Positions 20,609 to 30,707 of a DNA stretch of 44,765 nucleotides are shown here, piece after piece; the stretch's first letter is position 1; each line of letters opens with the position of its first letter. The position numbers were made by a program, and so were the translations under genes. The notes beneath the pieces are model-generated. The model saw nothing but the letters and a program-made list of their open reading frames with translations, did no database searches and was not told the origin of the DNA. The DNA is taken from assembly GCA_015069265.1 (NCBI GenBank), contig SVIY01000003.1:1-44765 (forward strand). The letters are read 5' to 3'. The stretch comes from Clostridiales bacterium. GTDB lineage: Bacteria; Bacillota; Clostridia; Christensenellales; Borkfalkiaceae.

Positions 20609-21304
20609 ATGATTCAATCGTTACTTAATTATCAAACGGCAGACGCAAAACTTAAAAAGATAGAAAAGACGCTTGCCGAAAGTGAGGAGAGAAAGAAAGC
20701 CGTTTCGGCAAAAAAATATCTTGAGGGCGTTGAGGAAAGCGTAAACAAACTCGACGACCGTGCAGGTGAACTCATTGCAACTTACGAACAGGCTACTAAA
20801 GAGCAAATCAAACTCAAAGAGCAACAAGCGGTTATCGCCGAGTCGTTAGACTCTGTGGCGGACGAAAAAGAGGCAGGATACCTTATTAAAAAGGCGGAGG
20901 AGCTTATCGCTCAAATAAAAGCACTCGGCGCAAAGGCAAACAAGATTTTGGCGGAAATTCAAGCGGTTATGAAAGAGTATGCGAACATAAAGAACACAAC
21001 CAAGGTTGCGCAAACTCAATACAAGGAAAACCTTGAAAAATATAACGCTTTGAAAGAGTCCGTTAGAGCCGAGAAAGAAGAGGTAGAAAAGGAGCTTGAA
21101 AGCTTAAAAGCAAAAGTTGACCCGGCGCTTATGGAAAGGTATCTAAAAAAGCGCGCAGGCAAGATTTATCCAATCGTTTATAAAGTTAGAGGAAACGTGT
21201 GCGGAGCGTGCAATATGGAATTGCCTATGTCCGAGATGAACAGACTCAAAAACGGTGAGGTTATAGATTGCGACCAATGTGGTAGGCTTATATATCAAGA
21301 TTAG
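20609..21304 (+). CDS. C4-type zinc ribbon coiled-coil protein
   Basis: Long coiled coil followed by VCGACNMELP...VIDCDQCGRLIY zinc ribbon. Confidence 0.85.
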   Translation: MIQSLLNYQTADAKLKKIEKTLAESEERKKAVSAKKYLEGVEESVNKLDDRAGELIATYEQATKEQIKLKEQQAVIAESLDSVADEKEAGYLIKKAEELIAQIKALGAKANKILAEIQAVMKEYANIKNTTKVAQTQYKENLEKYNALKESVRAEKEEVEKELESLKAKVDPALMERYLKKRAGKIYPIVYKVRGNVCGACNMELPMSEMNRLKNGEVIDCDQCGRLIYQD

Positions 21305-21309
21305 AAAAC

Positions 21310-21337
21310 AACGCGGAAGTTTGCTTCCGCGTTTTTC
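21310..21337 (+). terminator. Intrinsic terminator
   Basis: AACGCGGAAG-tttg-CTTCCGCGTT followed by T-run. Confidence 0.9.
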
Positions 21338-21391
21338 TTTTTTAGTACGCGCAGTATTTAAAATATTTTAAAAAATATTATTTAAAAAGCA

Positions 21392-21420
21392 TTGTAAAAG
21401 CGCGCGCTTTTTGGTATAAT
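21392..21420 (+). promoter_or_regulatory. Promoter upstream of ftsK containing a perfect 16-bp palindrome
   Basis: TTGTAA (21392-21397), 17-bp spacer, TATAAT (21415-21420); AAAAGCGCGCGCTTTT at 21396-21411. Confidence 0.65.
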
Positions 21421-21449
21421 TAAGTGGACAATGATTTAGAGGTGTACTT

Positions 21450-24400
21450 TTGAACGGACTAGGTAGAAAAAAGGACGAAAAAGACGTTAAGCAGTCGATA
21501 TTAACACGAGAGACGGTGGGTGTGGTACTTATTTTGTTTGCCACGCTCGCTTTGGTTTGCCTAATTACAAGGGACGCTATATTTTCCGAGCCTGGCAAAT
21601 GGGTAAATTACTTTTTCTTGGGATGCTTCGGTGCGTTTGCTTATGCAGTCCTTTTGTACCTTGTAATCGTCGGGGTCACGCTTATCACCGATAAAAAAAT
21701 AGGGCTTACCTCAAAGAAAAAAGTTCTTTTGACTTTGAGCTTTTGCTTGCTAGCAATTTTAGTACACGCCATTTCTATGCGCGAATATTCCGATCTTCCA
21801 TTTTCTCAATACGTTGCAAAATCATACACTGTTGCAGAGGAAGGGATATCGGGCAGTTCGGCAGGCGGACTTTTTGCAGGAATATTAACCTATGCTTTCC
21901 CTGCACTTTTAACTAACGTTGGAAGCTACGTTGTTTTGGGTATAGGACTAGCGGTAAGCGTGTACTTTACGGGTAAAGAGTTTTTTACCGCTCGTGACGG
22001 TCAAAAAAAGGAGCGCGCTCAAAAAGGAAAGTTCCGCGGTGCGTTTGTTCGCAAGAGTAAAAGCGCAGACCTTCCCGAGATTGACGGAGTTGTTATTCAA
22101 GGTGAAAAGGACTATCCCGTTGACAACGTGAATATTCCCAACGAACAGTCAAAAATAAAATTGTTCGTAAATAACCCCGACGATTTTGCATTGAGAAATA
22201 AGCGCGATATAGCAAAAGAAAAGGGCGACTACTCAATGAAGATAGGTTTTTCCACTAACGGTCTCGGCGTGGTAAATTCTACTTCTCCGTCCACGCAAGC
22301 ACCCTCGCCTTTAAGCCAAGAGATGCAAAGCAAACTCGACTATATAAAAACCCCTGCGGCTATAAACGTAGAGAAGATTAGCTCGCAGACTTTTGAAAAC
22401 ACTTATAAGTTCGGTAGCGTTGATGAACAGACTACCGTTTCAGACTATATAAAACCCCAAGAAGAAGTTAACGTAAAACAAGAGGAACAAGTTATTCCGC
22501 ATTTAGAACACGACCAAGGCGGACTGACTGGCAGTGCGGAAAATAATGCGGAGAATTTTGAAAGGTATGCAGACTTTTCCGATTCGGGCGCAGAGGAGAT
22601 TAGAACGTTTGAACCCGAAGAAACGTTTAGGGAAGTGGCAGAGCAGACGGAAGCAATCGTAGAAGCAGAGCCCAAATATGATTTCGATATCCCTCACGTT
22701 GAAGAAATTGCTGAAGAAATACCGCAAGTCTTTAATGAAGAGCCCAAACAAAGTGATGTAATACCACAAACGGATATCCCTCTAGTTGAGGAAAAACCTG
22801 CTGACAGTATCATAAGCACTAGAAGAATTAGAAATCTATTCGGCGACCAAGTAGAACCAAAGGTTGAAGAACCCGTTCAAAACGAGCAACCCCAACCGCC
22901 CGAAGAGGAGATTAAGCCACAAACGGACGCGTTTACTAGCAGAGTTTCCGCGGATAATAATTTGTCTTCGTCTAGAAGACTTTCCGCGTTTGGATTTGGT
23001 GCAAGCCTTGAACAACAAAACAACGCCTGTGAAGAGGTGGAAAAACCCAAAAAACCTGCACCGCCCATCAATAGAAGATATTACCGTCCTCCACTCGATT
23101 TGTTGGAGACTTATACCTTGCCCGTGAATTCGGATAGGGATAACCACGAAGAGAGAATGGATATTATCCAAAAGACTTTGGAAGAATTCCATATAGGCGC
23201 AATTCCCCAAAGTTACGTTAAGGGTCCGTCTATAACAAGGTATGAAATTATGATGCCTGCCGGAATTTCCGTAAAGAAAGTTCTAGCATATGACGACGAC
23301 TTGAAGATGCGCCTTGCCGTTCGTGACGGCGTTCGTATTGAAGCGCCTATCCCTGGGAAAAACCTCGTCGGTATTGAGGTCGCAAACAGCGTCAAAGTAA
23401 CGGTTGGACTTAAAGAGGTTATGGAGGCGCTTGCAAACAAACAATCTAAACCCACCTCCTTGATGTTTGCGCTAGGAAAAGATATTGTCGGCAATGCTAT
23501 AAGTGACGACTTAACTAAAGGTCCGCACTATTTGGTGGCGGGTGCAACTGGTTCTGGAAAGAGCGTTGCGCTTCACACAATGATTATCAGCTTGCTAATG
23601 AGGTATAGCCCCGAAGAATTAAAACTTGTTTTGGTCGACCCCAAGAGCGTTGAATTTAGAAAGTACGAACACATTCCGCACTTGCTTGTGGATGAAATTA
23701 TCACCGAACCCAAGCGCGCGCTTGCACTTTTGCAGTGGGCTTACGACGAGACCAATAGAAGAAACGAAATGTTCACGCAATGCGGAGGAATGATAAGCAA
23801 TATCGAGGACTACAATACTCAAATTGCAAATGAAACGACTCCCAAACTTCCTAGAATAGTGTTTATCATAGACGAGCTTGCTGACCTTATGGAAGCTTGC
23901 AGAAAGGACTTGGAAGAAAAGATAAGAAGAATTGCAGCTAAATCGCGTTCTGCGGGCATTCACTTGGTGCTTGCAACCCAACGTCCGTCAGTAGACGTTA
24001 TTACGGGAACGATAAAGGCAAACTTGCCGTCCAGAATTGCACTCAAAGTTATGAACTACGCAGACTCCTCAACCATACTCGGCGGAGGCGGTGCGGAAAA
24101 GCTTTTAGGCAACGGCGATATGCTTTATAAAAACTCCTCTATGGGCGATTACGAGCGTTATCAGGGCGCGTATATCAGCGGTAAGGAAATTACCAATATC
24201 GTAAACTACATCAAAGAAAAGAACAAAGCGTACTTTGACGACGAGGTTCAAGAATTCCTCGATAACGAAACGCGTGCTAAAACAGAGCCGACGACAAGTG
24301 GCGGTGGGGACGACGACGCAAATAGCAACGAGCCTAGCGAACTTTTCTTGCAGGCATTGTGGCTTGCTGTCAATTCGCAAACAGCGTCTATTTCGCAGTT

Positions 24401-24563
24401 CCAACGTCGCTTCGGTATAGGCTATGCTAGGGCGGGCGGACTTATTGACAAGATGGAACGCATGGGTTTTGTTTCTGGCAACGAAGGAAGCAAAGCGCGT
24501 AGAGTATTGCTCTCAAAAGAAGATTATACCGAACGGTTCGGCACACCGCCCGAATTGTTTTAA
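21450..24563 (+). CDS. ftsK: FtsK/SpoIIIE family DNA translocase
   Basis: N-terminal TM helices, long acidic/proline-rich linker, GATGSGKSVALHTMI Walker A, IVFIIDELADLM Walker B, C-terminal gamma winged helix. Probable TTG start. Confidence 0.95.
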   Translation: MNGLGRKKDEKDVKQSILTRETVGVVLILFATLALVCLITRDAIFSEPGKWVNYFFLGCFGAFAYAVLLYLVIVGVTLITDKKIGLTSKKKVLLTLSFCLLAILVHAISMREYSDLPFSQYVAKSYTVAEEGISGSSAGGLFAGILTYAFPALLTNVGSYVVLGIGLAVSVYFTGKEFFTARDGQKKERAQKGKFRGAFVRKSKSADLPEIDGVVIQGEKDYPVDNVNIPNEQSKIKLFVNNPDDFALRNKRDIAKEKGDYSMKIGFSTNGLGVVNSTSPSTQAPSPLSQEMQSKLDYIKTPAAINVEKISSQTFENTYKFGSVDEQTTVSDYIKPQEEVNVKQEEQVIPHLEHDQGGLTGSAENNAENFERYADFSDSGAEEIRTFEPEETFREVAEQTEAIVEAEPKYDFDIPHVEEIAEEIPQVFNEEPKQSDVIPQTDIPLVEEKPADSIISTRRIRNLFGDQVEPKVEEPVQNEQPQPPEEEIKPQTDAFTSRVSADNNLSSSRRLSAFGFGASLEQQNNACEEVEKPKKPAPPINRRYYRPPLDLLETYTLPVNSDRDNHEERMDIIQKTLEEFHIGAIPQSYVKGPSITRYEIMMPAGISVKKVLAYDDDLKMRLAVRDGVRIEAPIPGKNLVGIEVANSVKVTVGLKEVMEALANKQSKPTSLMFALGKDIVGNAISDDLTKGPHYLVAGATGSGKSVALHTMIISLLMRYSPEELKLVLVDPKSVEFRKYEHIPHLLVDEIITEPKRALALLQWAYDETNRRNEMFTQCGGMISNIEDYNTQIANETTPKLPRIVFIIDELADLMEACRKDLEEKIRRIAAKSRSAGIHLVLATQRPSVDVITGTIKANLPSRIALKVMNYADSSTILGGGGAEKLLGNGDMLYKNSSMGDYERYQGAYISGKEITNIVNYIKEKNKAYFDDEVQEFLDNETRAKTEPTTSGGGDDDANSNEPSELFLQALWLAVNSQTASISQFQRRFGIGYARAGGLIDKMERMGFVSGNEGSKARRVLLSKEDYTERFGTPPELF

Positions 24564-24572
24564 GGAAGGGAT

Positions 24573-25886
24573 ATGAAAGGCAAAAAAATCGGAGTCATCT
24601 CATTAGGATGCGACAAAAACAGAGTGGACACCGAAAAGATGCTCGCGTTTGTTAAAGGCGAGCACGACCTCGTTTCTTCGCTAGACGAAGCGCAAGTGGT
24701 AATAATAAACACCTGTGCGTTTTTGGAAAGTTCCAGACGTGAAGCGATTGAGGAAATTCTCTCTGTTATCGACCTAAAACAAAACGGTGTTTTAGAGAAG
24801 ATAATAGTGACGGGTTGCCTACCGCAAAAGTTTATAGACGATATATTTTCTGAATTACCCGAAGTCGACGCGTTTATGGGCGTTTCCGATTATGCAAATA
24901 TTTTATCGGTAATAGATAGAATCTATTCGGGAGAGCGTGTTAACGCGGTAGGAGTGCCTCGCGGTGAGTGTGGAAAAAAGAGAGTGCTCACCACCGACAA
25001 TTATGCTTATCTTAAAGTTGCGGACGGATGTTCCAATCACTGCACTTACTGTTTGATACCCTTTATACGCGGTGCATACCGCTCCGTGCCTATGGACGAC
25101 CTAATATGCGAGGCGAAAAATCTCGGCGAGGTAACAGAACTTATCCTCGTTGCGCAAGACACTGCTAGATACGGATTTGATTTAACGCCAAAGACCGACC
25201 TTGTCGAACTTATCGAAAGGCTGTCTGCACTCGATAACGTAAAGAGCATTAGGCTTATGTACTGTTATCCTGAAAATGTTACAGATAGACTTATCGAGCA
25301 GTTAAAGACTAATGACAAATTGATTAAGTACATAGACATGCCCTTGCAACACGCGGACGATAAAGTATTAAAACTCATGAACAGAAAGGGAACGGGGCAA
25401 GGTTATCTTGAACTGATAGAGAGGCTCAAAAGAGAGGTTGACGGCATTGCAATAAGGTCAACTTTTATCGCGGGATTCCCAAGAGAAACGGACGAGGCGT
25501 TTAACAACCTTGTCGAGTTTATAAAAAAAGCAAAACTTTTCAACGCGGGATTTTTCAAGTACAGTAAAGAGGAGGGAACTGCCGCTGCACGTTTAGACGG
25601 GCAAGTACCGACCTCTGTTAAGACTTCTAGGTGGAAAAAACTCTACTCGGTGCAAAAAGCAGTCGTTAAAGAAAACTTAAAGCAGTTTATCGGGAAGACG
25701 GTTAGAGTGCTTGCAGAGGGATTTGACGGGGACGAGCTCGTGTATTACGGCAGAGCCTACTTCAACGCACCCGACGTGGACGGAAAGGTCTATTTCTTCT
25801 CGGCAGACGAGGTGGAGTACGGAAAATATCTAGACGTTAAAATTATAAAAGCAACGGGTTACGACCTGTATGGAGAAAGATTATGA
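24573..25886 (+). CDS. rimO: Ribosomal protein S12 methylthiotransferase
   Basis: ISLGCDKNRVDTEKML, radical SAM CSNHCTYCLIPFIRG, TRAM-like C-terminal domain. Confidence 0.95.
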   Translation: MKGKKIGVISLGCDKNRVDTEKMLAFVKGEHDLVSSLDEAQVVIINTCAFLESSRREAIEEILSVIDLKQNGVLEKIIVTGCLPQKFIDDIFSELPEVDAFMGVSDYANILSVIDRIYSGERVNAVGVPRGECGKKRVLTTDNYAYLKVADGCSNHCTYCLIPFIRGAYRSVPMDDLICEAKNLGEVTELILVAQDTARYGFDLTPKTDLVELIERLSALDNVKSIRLMYCYPENVTDRLIEQLKTNDKLIKYIDMPLQHADDKVLKLMNRKGTGQGYLELIERLKREVDGIAIRSTFIAGFPRETDEAFNNLVEFIKKAKLFNAGFFKYSKEEGTAAARLDGQVPTSVKTSRWKKLYSVQKAVVKENLKQFIGKTVRVLAEGFDGDELVYYGRAYFNAPDVDGKVYFFSADEVEYGKYLDVKIIKATGYDLYGERL

Positions 25887-26455
25887 ATTTACCAAACAAA
25901 CTCACCATTGCAAGAATTATCATGATACCTCTTTTTGTAGCAGTGTTCTACTTGACGGTCATTCCTTATAATTACATAATTTCCGCAGGAATATTCGTGA
26001 TTGCCGCTGCAACAGATTTCCTTGACGGACACATTGCTAGAAAGCGCAATCTCGTTACCGACCTCGGAAAGTTTTTGGACCCTATTGCCGATAAGGTTTT
26101 AGTTTCTACTGCGTTAATCGTTATGATTTTACCGCTTGGCGGAGCTCAAATTTTGCCTTTCTATGGTGCGATTGCGGTAGCTCTTATTCTTGCAAGAGAA
26201 CTTATTATTAGCGGATTTAGAATGGTCGCTGCGTCAAAAGGTATGGTTATCGCAGCCGATAAGGTTGGAAAGGTTAAAACTTTCACTCAAGACATTGCAA
26301 TAGCAGTTTTGCTCGTTGCCGCTGATATTAACCCCATTTTGTATAGTCCTTTCAATATTGCTGGACTTGTAATTTTGGGTATTGCTACTTTACTTACCGT
26401 TATTTCCGGAACGGAGTGTATCGTAAAGAATATTTCAGTCATTAAAACCAAATGA
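25883..26455 (+). CDS. pgsA: CDP-diacylglycerol-glycerol-3-phosphate 3-phosphatidyltransferase
   Basis: DFLDGHIARKRNLVTDLGKFLDPIADKVL CDP-alcohol phosphotransferase motif. Confidence 0.95.
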   Translation: MNLPNKLTIARIIMIPLFVAVFYLTVIPYNYIISAGIFVIAAATDFLDGHIARKRNLVTDLGKFLDPIADKVLVSTALIVMILPLGGAQILPFYGAIAVALILARELIISGFRMVAASKGMVIAADKVGKVKTFTQDIAIAVLLVAADINPILYSPFNIAGLVILGIATLLTVISGTECIVKNISVIKTK

Positions 26456-27657
26456 GAACGGCGCTTCTACTTTTTCGAGAAAGCCGTGAAAATTTAGACG
26501 GCGAATATTTGCAAAAGATAGTTTCAGCATTTAGAAACGGTGGGGTGGATATAAGCGAAGTGTGTGTTCTCCCTCCCGATGACGAAGTGCGTTTAAGTCA
26601 CAGAATAGACGAGTTTAAGGATATTTGTGACAATCTTATTTTGATTGACAGTGACGACCATACGTATAATTTAGGCGAGCTTATTGCGAGCAAAATGGAT
26701 ACCGTTTTAGTGGAAAACGAAAACGCTCGCTCGTTTTTAGACGCGGTGTCAAAGGCGGACGGTATAGAGTATCCCGAAAGATATGCAAACTTGCCCATAG
26801 AGGCAACGGTTATTCCAAACGTTCGTGGGGCGTATCAGGGATACGTTATGGACTCTAACGAGTTCACGCTTGTCGTTCTGCCGTCAGATTATGCGACGGT
26901 TAAAGTTATGTGCGACAAATACGTTTTGCCGTATCTAGAGAACAAATACAACGTAAACACCAAACGTTTAACGCTTAAATATTTTGGTGATGAAAACAAG
27001 TTGAAAGACGTTCTAGACTCGGCTAGAGGACAGAGAGAGGACCTTTTAATCGACGTAAAAACCGTAAACGGAGACAGTACCGTGGAGTTACTGTTTAAAA
27101 ACGGGAACGATGCGGAGGGGATAAGCGCGTTTACGAGAGAGGTCGTAGGGCAGTTAAAGGACAACATTTACGCGGAGTTTGATACGACTTTAGAGCAAAG
27201 ACTTTTTGACCTTTTAAAGTTAAGAAATGTAAAAATTTCTGTTGCTGAATCGTTTACGGGCGGAAGAATAGCTTCTGCAATTATAAAAAATTCGGGCGTT
27301 TCCGAGTATATGGCAGAAGGAATAGTTGCGTATTCTAACGAAAGCAAGATAAAAAGGCTTGGCGTAAAGAAAGAGGACATTGAAAAGCACGGCGCGGTAA
27401 GTTCTATCGTTGCCTATCAAATGGCAGTCGGGCTTTTAAGGACGGGGGAATGCGATTTAGCAATCGCTACCACGGGTATAGCAGGTCCAAAGAGCGACAA
27501 TTCGCTAAAACCCGTAGGGCTCAATTATATAGCCGTTGGGCTAAAAGACGGGGTGCACACTTACCGTTATAATTTAAGTGGCGATAGAGAAGTAATTACT
27601 GAAACGGCAAAGAATACTGCGCTGTTTCTAGCGATAAAAAAATTAAAAGACATGTAA
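26452..27657 (+). CDS. cinA: CinA family protein (degenerate N-terminal domain, PncC-like C-terminal domain)
   Basis: C-terminal [14 protein letters not shown]...[17 protein letters not shown]...ATTGIAGP; position between pgsA and recA. Confidence 0.85.
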   Translation: MRTALLLFRESRENLDGEYLQKIVSAFRNGGVDISEVCVLPPDDEVRLSHRIDEFKDICDNLILIDSDDHTYNLGELIASKMDTVLVENENARSFLDAVSKADGIEYPERYANLPIEATVIPNVRGAYQGYVMDSNEFTLVVLPSDYATVKVMCDKYVLPYLENKYNVNTKRLTLKYFGDENKLKDVLDSARGQREDLLIDVKTVNGDSTVELLFKNGNDAEGISAFTREVVGQLKDNIYAEFDTTLEQRLFDLLKLRNVKISVAESFTGGRIASAIIKNSGVSEYMAEGIVAYSNESKIKRLGVKKEDIEKHGAVSSIVAYQMAVGLLRTGECDLAIATTGIAGPKSDNSLKPVGLNYIAVGLKDGVHTYRYNLSGDREVITETAKNTALFLAIKKLKDM

Positions 27658-27668
27658 GAGGAAAAAAT

Positions 27669-28667
27669 ATGGATGAAGCAAAATTGAAAGCGCTTGACGG
27701 AGTCATGGCGCAAATTGAAAAACAATACGGAAAGGGCGCGATTATGCGCTTGGGACAAAACGCAGGAGATGAAAGTATCGACGTTCTTCCCACCGGTTGC
27801 TTGTCGTTAGACCTAGCTATCGGTGTTGGCGGACTTCCCAGAGGAAGAATTATCGAGATTTACGGGCCTGAGTCTTCGGGTAAAACTACTGTTGCGTTAC
27901 ACGTTATTGCTGAAACGCAGAAAGCCGGTGGTATTGCCGCATTCGTTGACGCAGAACACGCACTAGACCCCGTTTACGCAAAAAATCTCGGCGTTAATTT
28001 GGACGAACTTTACGTTTCTCAACCGGATACGGGCGAACAAGCGCTCGATATAACCGCGTCGCTCGTTGGCAGTAAAGCAGTCGACCTCATAGTAGTTGAC
28101 TCTGTAGCAGCCCTTACTCCCAAAGCGGAAATAGAGGGGGATATGGGTGACTCGCACGTCGGTCTACAAGCGCGTCTTATGAGCCAAGCGCTCCGTAAAC
28201 TCACCGCTATTACCAATAAGTCTAAAACGTGTATCATCTTTATCAACCAACTCCGTGAAAAAGTTGGCGTAATGTTTGGTAACCCCGAAGTTACCGCGGG
28301 CGGAAAAGCACTCAAGTTCTATGCGTCCGTTAGAATTGACGTAAGAAAGGCTGACGCTCTTAAGGACAGTAACGGTGCATACGGAAATCACACCAAAGCG
28401 AAAATCGTTAAAAACAAGGTTGCTCCTCCCTTTAAGACTGCCGAATTCGACATTATTTTCGGTAAGGGAATTTCTAAAGGAAGCTGTCTTGTTGACCTCG
28501 GCTTGCAGTACGATATAATTGGGAAAAGTGGGTCTTGGTTCTCTTATAACGGCGAAAAGATAGCGCAAGGCAGAGAAAAGGCAGTAGATTACCTCGAAAC
28601 CAACGTAGAAGTTGCTGACGAGATTAAAGCAAAGATTATGGAAGCATTTCGCAATGCTGGTAAATAA
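27669..28667 (+). CDS. recA: Recombinase A
   Basis: [48 protein letters not shown]. Confidence 0.98.
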   Translation: MDEAKLKALDGVMAQIEKQYGKGAIMRLGQNAGDESIDVLPTGCLSLDLAIGVGGLPRGRIIEIYGPESSGKTTVALHVIAETQKAGGIAAFVDAEHALDPVYAKNLGVNLDELYVSQPDTGEQALDITASLVGSKAVDLIVVDSVAALTPKAEIEGDMGDSHVGLQARLMSQALRKLTAITNKSKTCIIFINQLREKVGVMFGNPEVTAGGKALKFYASVRIDVRKADALKDSNGAYGNHTKAKIVKNKVAPPFKTAEFDIIFGKGISKGSCLVDLGLQYDIIGKSGSWFSYNGEKIAQGREKAVDYLETNVEVADEIKAKIMEAFRNAGK

Positions 28668-28682
28668 AAGTACTCCTAGGGA

Positions 28683-28711
28683 TTGACTTTTTAAATAATT
28701 TATTATACAAT
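28683..28711 (+). promoter_or_regulatory. Sigma-70 type promoter upstream of rny
   Basis: TTGACT (28683-28688), 17-bp spacer, TACAAT (28706-28711); 8-bp inverted repeat AAACGCTT/AAGCGTTT (28725-28749) in the leader. Confidence 0.65.
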
Positions 28712-28775
28712 ATAAGTAGAAATAAAACGCTTTACGAACTTAAGCGTTTAGAATAAAACAGGAGGGCATAATATT

Positions 28776-30389
28776 ATGCAAAGTATAAGTTACGGCTCCC
28801 TGTTCTTGGCACCCGGCGCAACGCCCTGGTTTGTACTTATTGCAGTCATAGCATTAGCTATTGGCGGAGCAGTAAGTTGGGTAGTTACCAAAAAAACCTT
28901 AATTAGTAAGTATGAAAAGGAAAACGGCAACATCGAGGAACAGCGCAACAGAATGCTCGACGACGTTAGAGAGGAGAGCAGGGCAATAAAGAAAGAAGCT
29001 TTGTTGGAAGCAAAAGAACAGGAGATTAAGCTTCGCAATGAATTCGAGCGCGAATCGAAAGAAAAGCGCAGTGAACTTCAAAGAATGGAAAACAGACTCA
29101 ACCAAAAGGAAGAGACTTTGGAGAAAAAAGAGGAAAATTTAGCGAAGCGCAACGAAGAAACAACAAGACAACAAAACGCGTTAAAAGCAAAAGAACTCGA
29201 GGTGGAGAAAAGACTTGAAGAACTAGCGGACGAGAAAGACCGCATGGTTGAAGAGTTTGAAAAAATCGCACAGATGAGTAAAGAAGAGGCAAAGCAAGAA
29301 TTAGTTCTTGCAATTACCGACGAGGCTAAACGCGACGCTGCAGGTATGGTAAAAAATATCGAGGCGGAGGCAAGAGAGAACGGCGAGAGAAAGGCGAAAG
29401 AAATCGTTAGTCTCGCAATTCAAAAGTGCAGTACAGAACAAGCTACCGAAATAACCGTATCAGTCGTACCGCTACCCAGCGACGACATGAAAGCAAGAAT
29501 TATCGGTAGAGAGGGTAGAAACATCAGAACCCTCGAAAACGCAACGGGAATCGAACTTATCATCGACGACACCCCCGAAGTTGTTATCGTTTCGGGATTT
29601 GACCCTGTAAGACGTGAAGTTGCTAGAATCGCGCTTGAAAAACTTATTCAAGACGGTAGAATTCACCCTGCAAGAATAGAAGAAACTGTTGAAAAGGTTA
29701 AAAAGGAACTCGACCAACAGATTAAAGAAGCAGGCGAAGCGGCAATGTTTGAATGCGGTATATTCGGACTTCACCCCGAAATCGTTAAACTTCTTGGTAG
29801 ACTTAAATTCCGTACGAGCTACGGTCAGAACGTGTTAAAGCACTCTATCGAGGTTTCGCACCTCGCAGGCGTTATGGCAACCGAACTTGGAGTTGACCCG
29901 GCGCTTGCAAAACGTGCAGGACTTTTGCACGATATCGGTAAAGCGGTTGACTTTGAAATTGAAGGAACGCACATGCAAATCGGTGGCGACCTCGCAAAGA
30001 AGTACAGAGAAAACCACAACGTTATCAATGCAATCGTTTCTCACCACGGTGACGTTGAGGCGAAAACTATCGAAGCAATTTTAGTTCAAGCGGCAGACGC
30101 TATCTCTGGTGCAAGACCTGGAGCTAGACGTGAAACTACCACTAACTACATCAAGAGATTGCAAAAACTCGAAGAGATTTCTTCAGGATTTAAGGGCGTT
30201 GAGAAATGCTATGCAATTCAAGCGGGTAGAGAAGTGCGCGTTATGGTTAAACCCGAACAGGTTAACGATGCGCAAACCTTGTTCCTTGCAAAAGAAATTG
30301 CTAAAAAGATTGAGCAAGAAATGGAATACCCCGGACAAATTAAGGTTAACGTCATAAGAGAATGGCGCGCAACCGAATTTGCGAAGTAG
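28776..30389 (+). CDS. rny: Ribonuclease Y
   Basis: N-terminal TM, coiled coil, KH domain ([33 protein letters not shown]), HD domain ([12 protein letters not shown]). Confidence 0.97.
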   Translation: MQSISYGSLFLAPGATPWFVLIAVIALAIGGAVSWVVTKKTLISKYEKENGNIEEQRNRMLDDVREESRAIKKEALLEAKEQEIKLRNEFERESKEKRSELQRMENRLNQKEETLEKKEENLAKRNEETTRQQNALKAKELEVEKRLEELADEKDRMVEEFEKIAQMSKEEAKQELVLAITDEAKRDAAGMVKNIEAEARENGERKAKEIVSLAIQKCSTEQATEITVSVVPLPSDDMKARIIGREGRNIRTLENATGIELIIDDTPEVVIVSGFDPVRREVARIALEKLIQDGRIHPARIEETVEKVKKELDQQIKEAGEAAMFECGIFGLHPEIVKLLGRLKFRTSYGQNVLKHSIEVSHLAGVMATELGVDPALAKRAGLLHDIGKAVDFEIEGTHMQIGGDLAKKYRENHNVINAIVSHHGDVEAKTIEAILVQAADAISGARPGARRETTTNYIKRLQKLEEISSGFKGVEKCYAIQAGREVRVMVKPEQVNDAQTLFLAKEIAKKIEQEMEYPGQIKVNVIREWRATEFAK

Positions 30390-30446
30390 GTCGGCTTTTC
30401 CGCTTCAAAGCCTTAAAAGAAGGACTTTCTAAAACAACAAAAATAT

Positions 30447-30476
30447 CCCCGACATTTTGTCGGGGAGTTTTTATTT
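30447..30476 (+). terminator. Intrinsic terminator after rny
   Basis: CCCCGACA-ttt-TGTCGGGG followed by agTTTTTATTTT. Confidence 0.88.
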
Positions 30477-30643
30477 TAAACATTAATGGAAACGAATGTG
30501 CATACGTATTAAAAAATATCGTTATATTAAAACGTATGAGCATGCGTAATAGGTGCACATATATAGCATCTAGATTTGTTATATGGGAAGATTTTCTTTT
30601 TTATAAAAACAGTTAGTTTTGTGCATTTAATTGTTTTGCGCTC

Positions 30644-30672
30644 TTGACTTTTATTTTCGTTTGGAATATAAT
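30644..30672 (+). promoter_or_regulatory. Sigma-70 type promoter for creatininase-family gene
   Basis: TTGACT, 17-bp spacer, TATAAT. Confidence 0.8.
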
Positions 30673-30707
30673 GTTTTTATAAATTATAGCAATAGGAGAA
30701 AAATACT

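Noticed and set aside
24573-30389. rimO-pgsA-cinA-recA-rny order as something novel
   Set aside because: Familiar Firmicutes gene order; only the degenerate CinA domain was kept as a finding.
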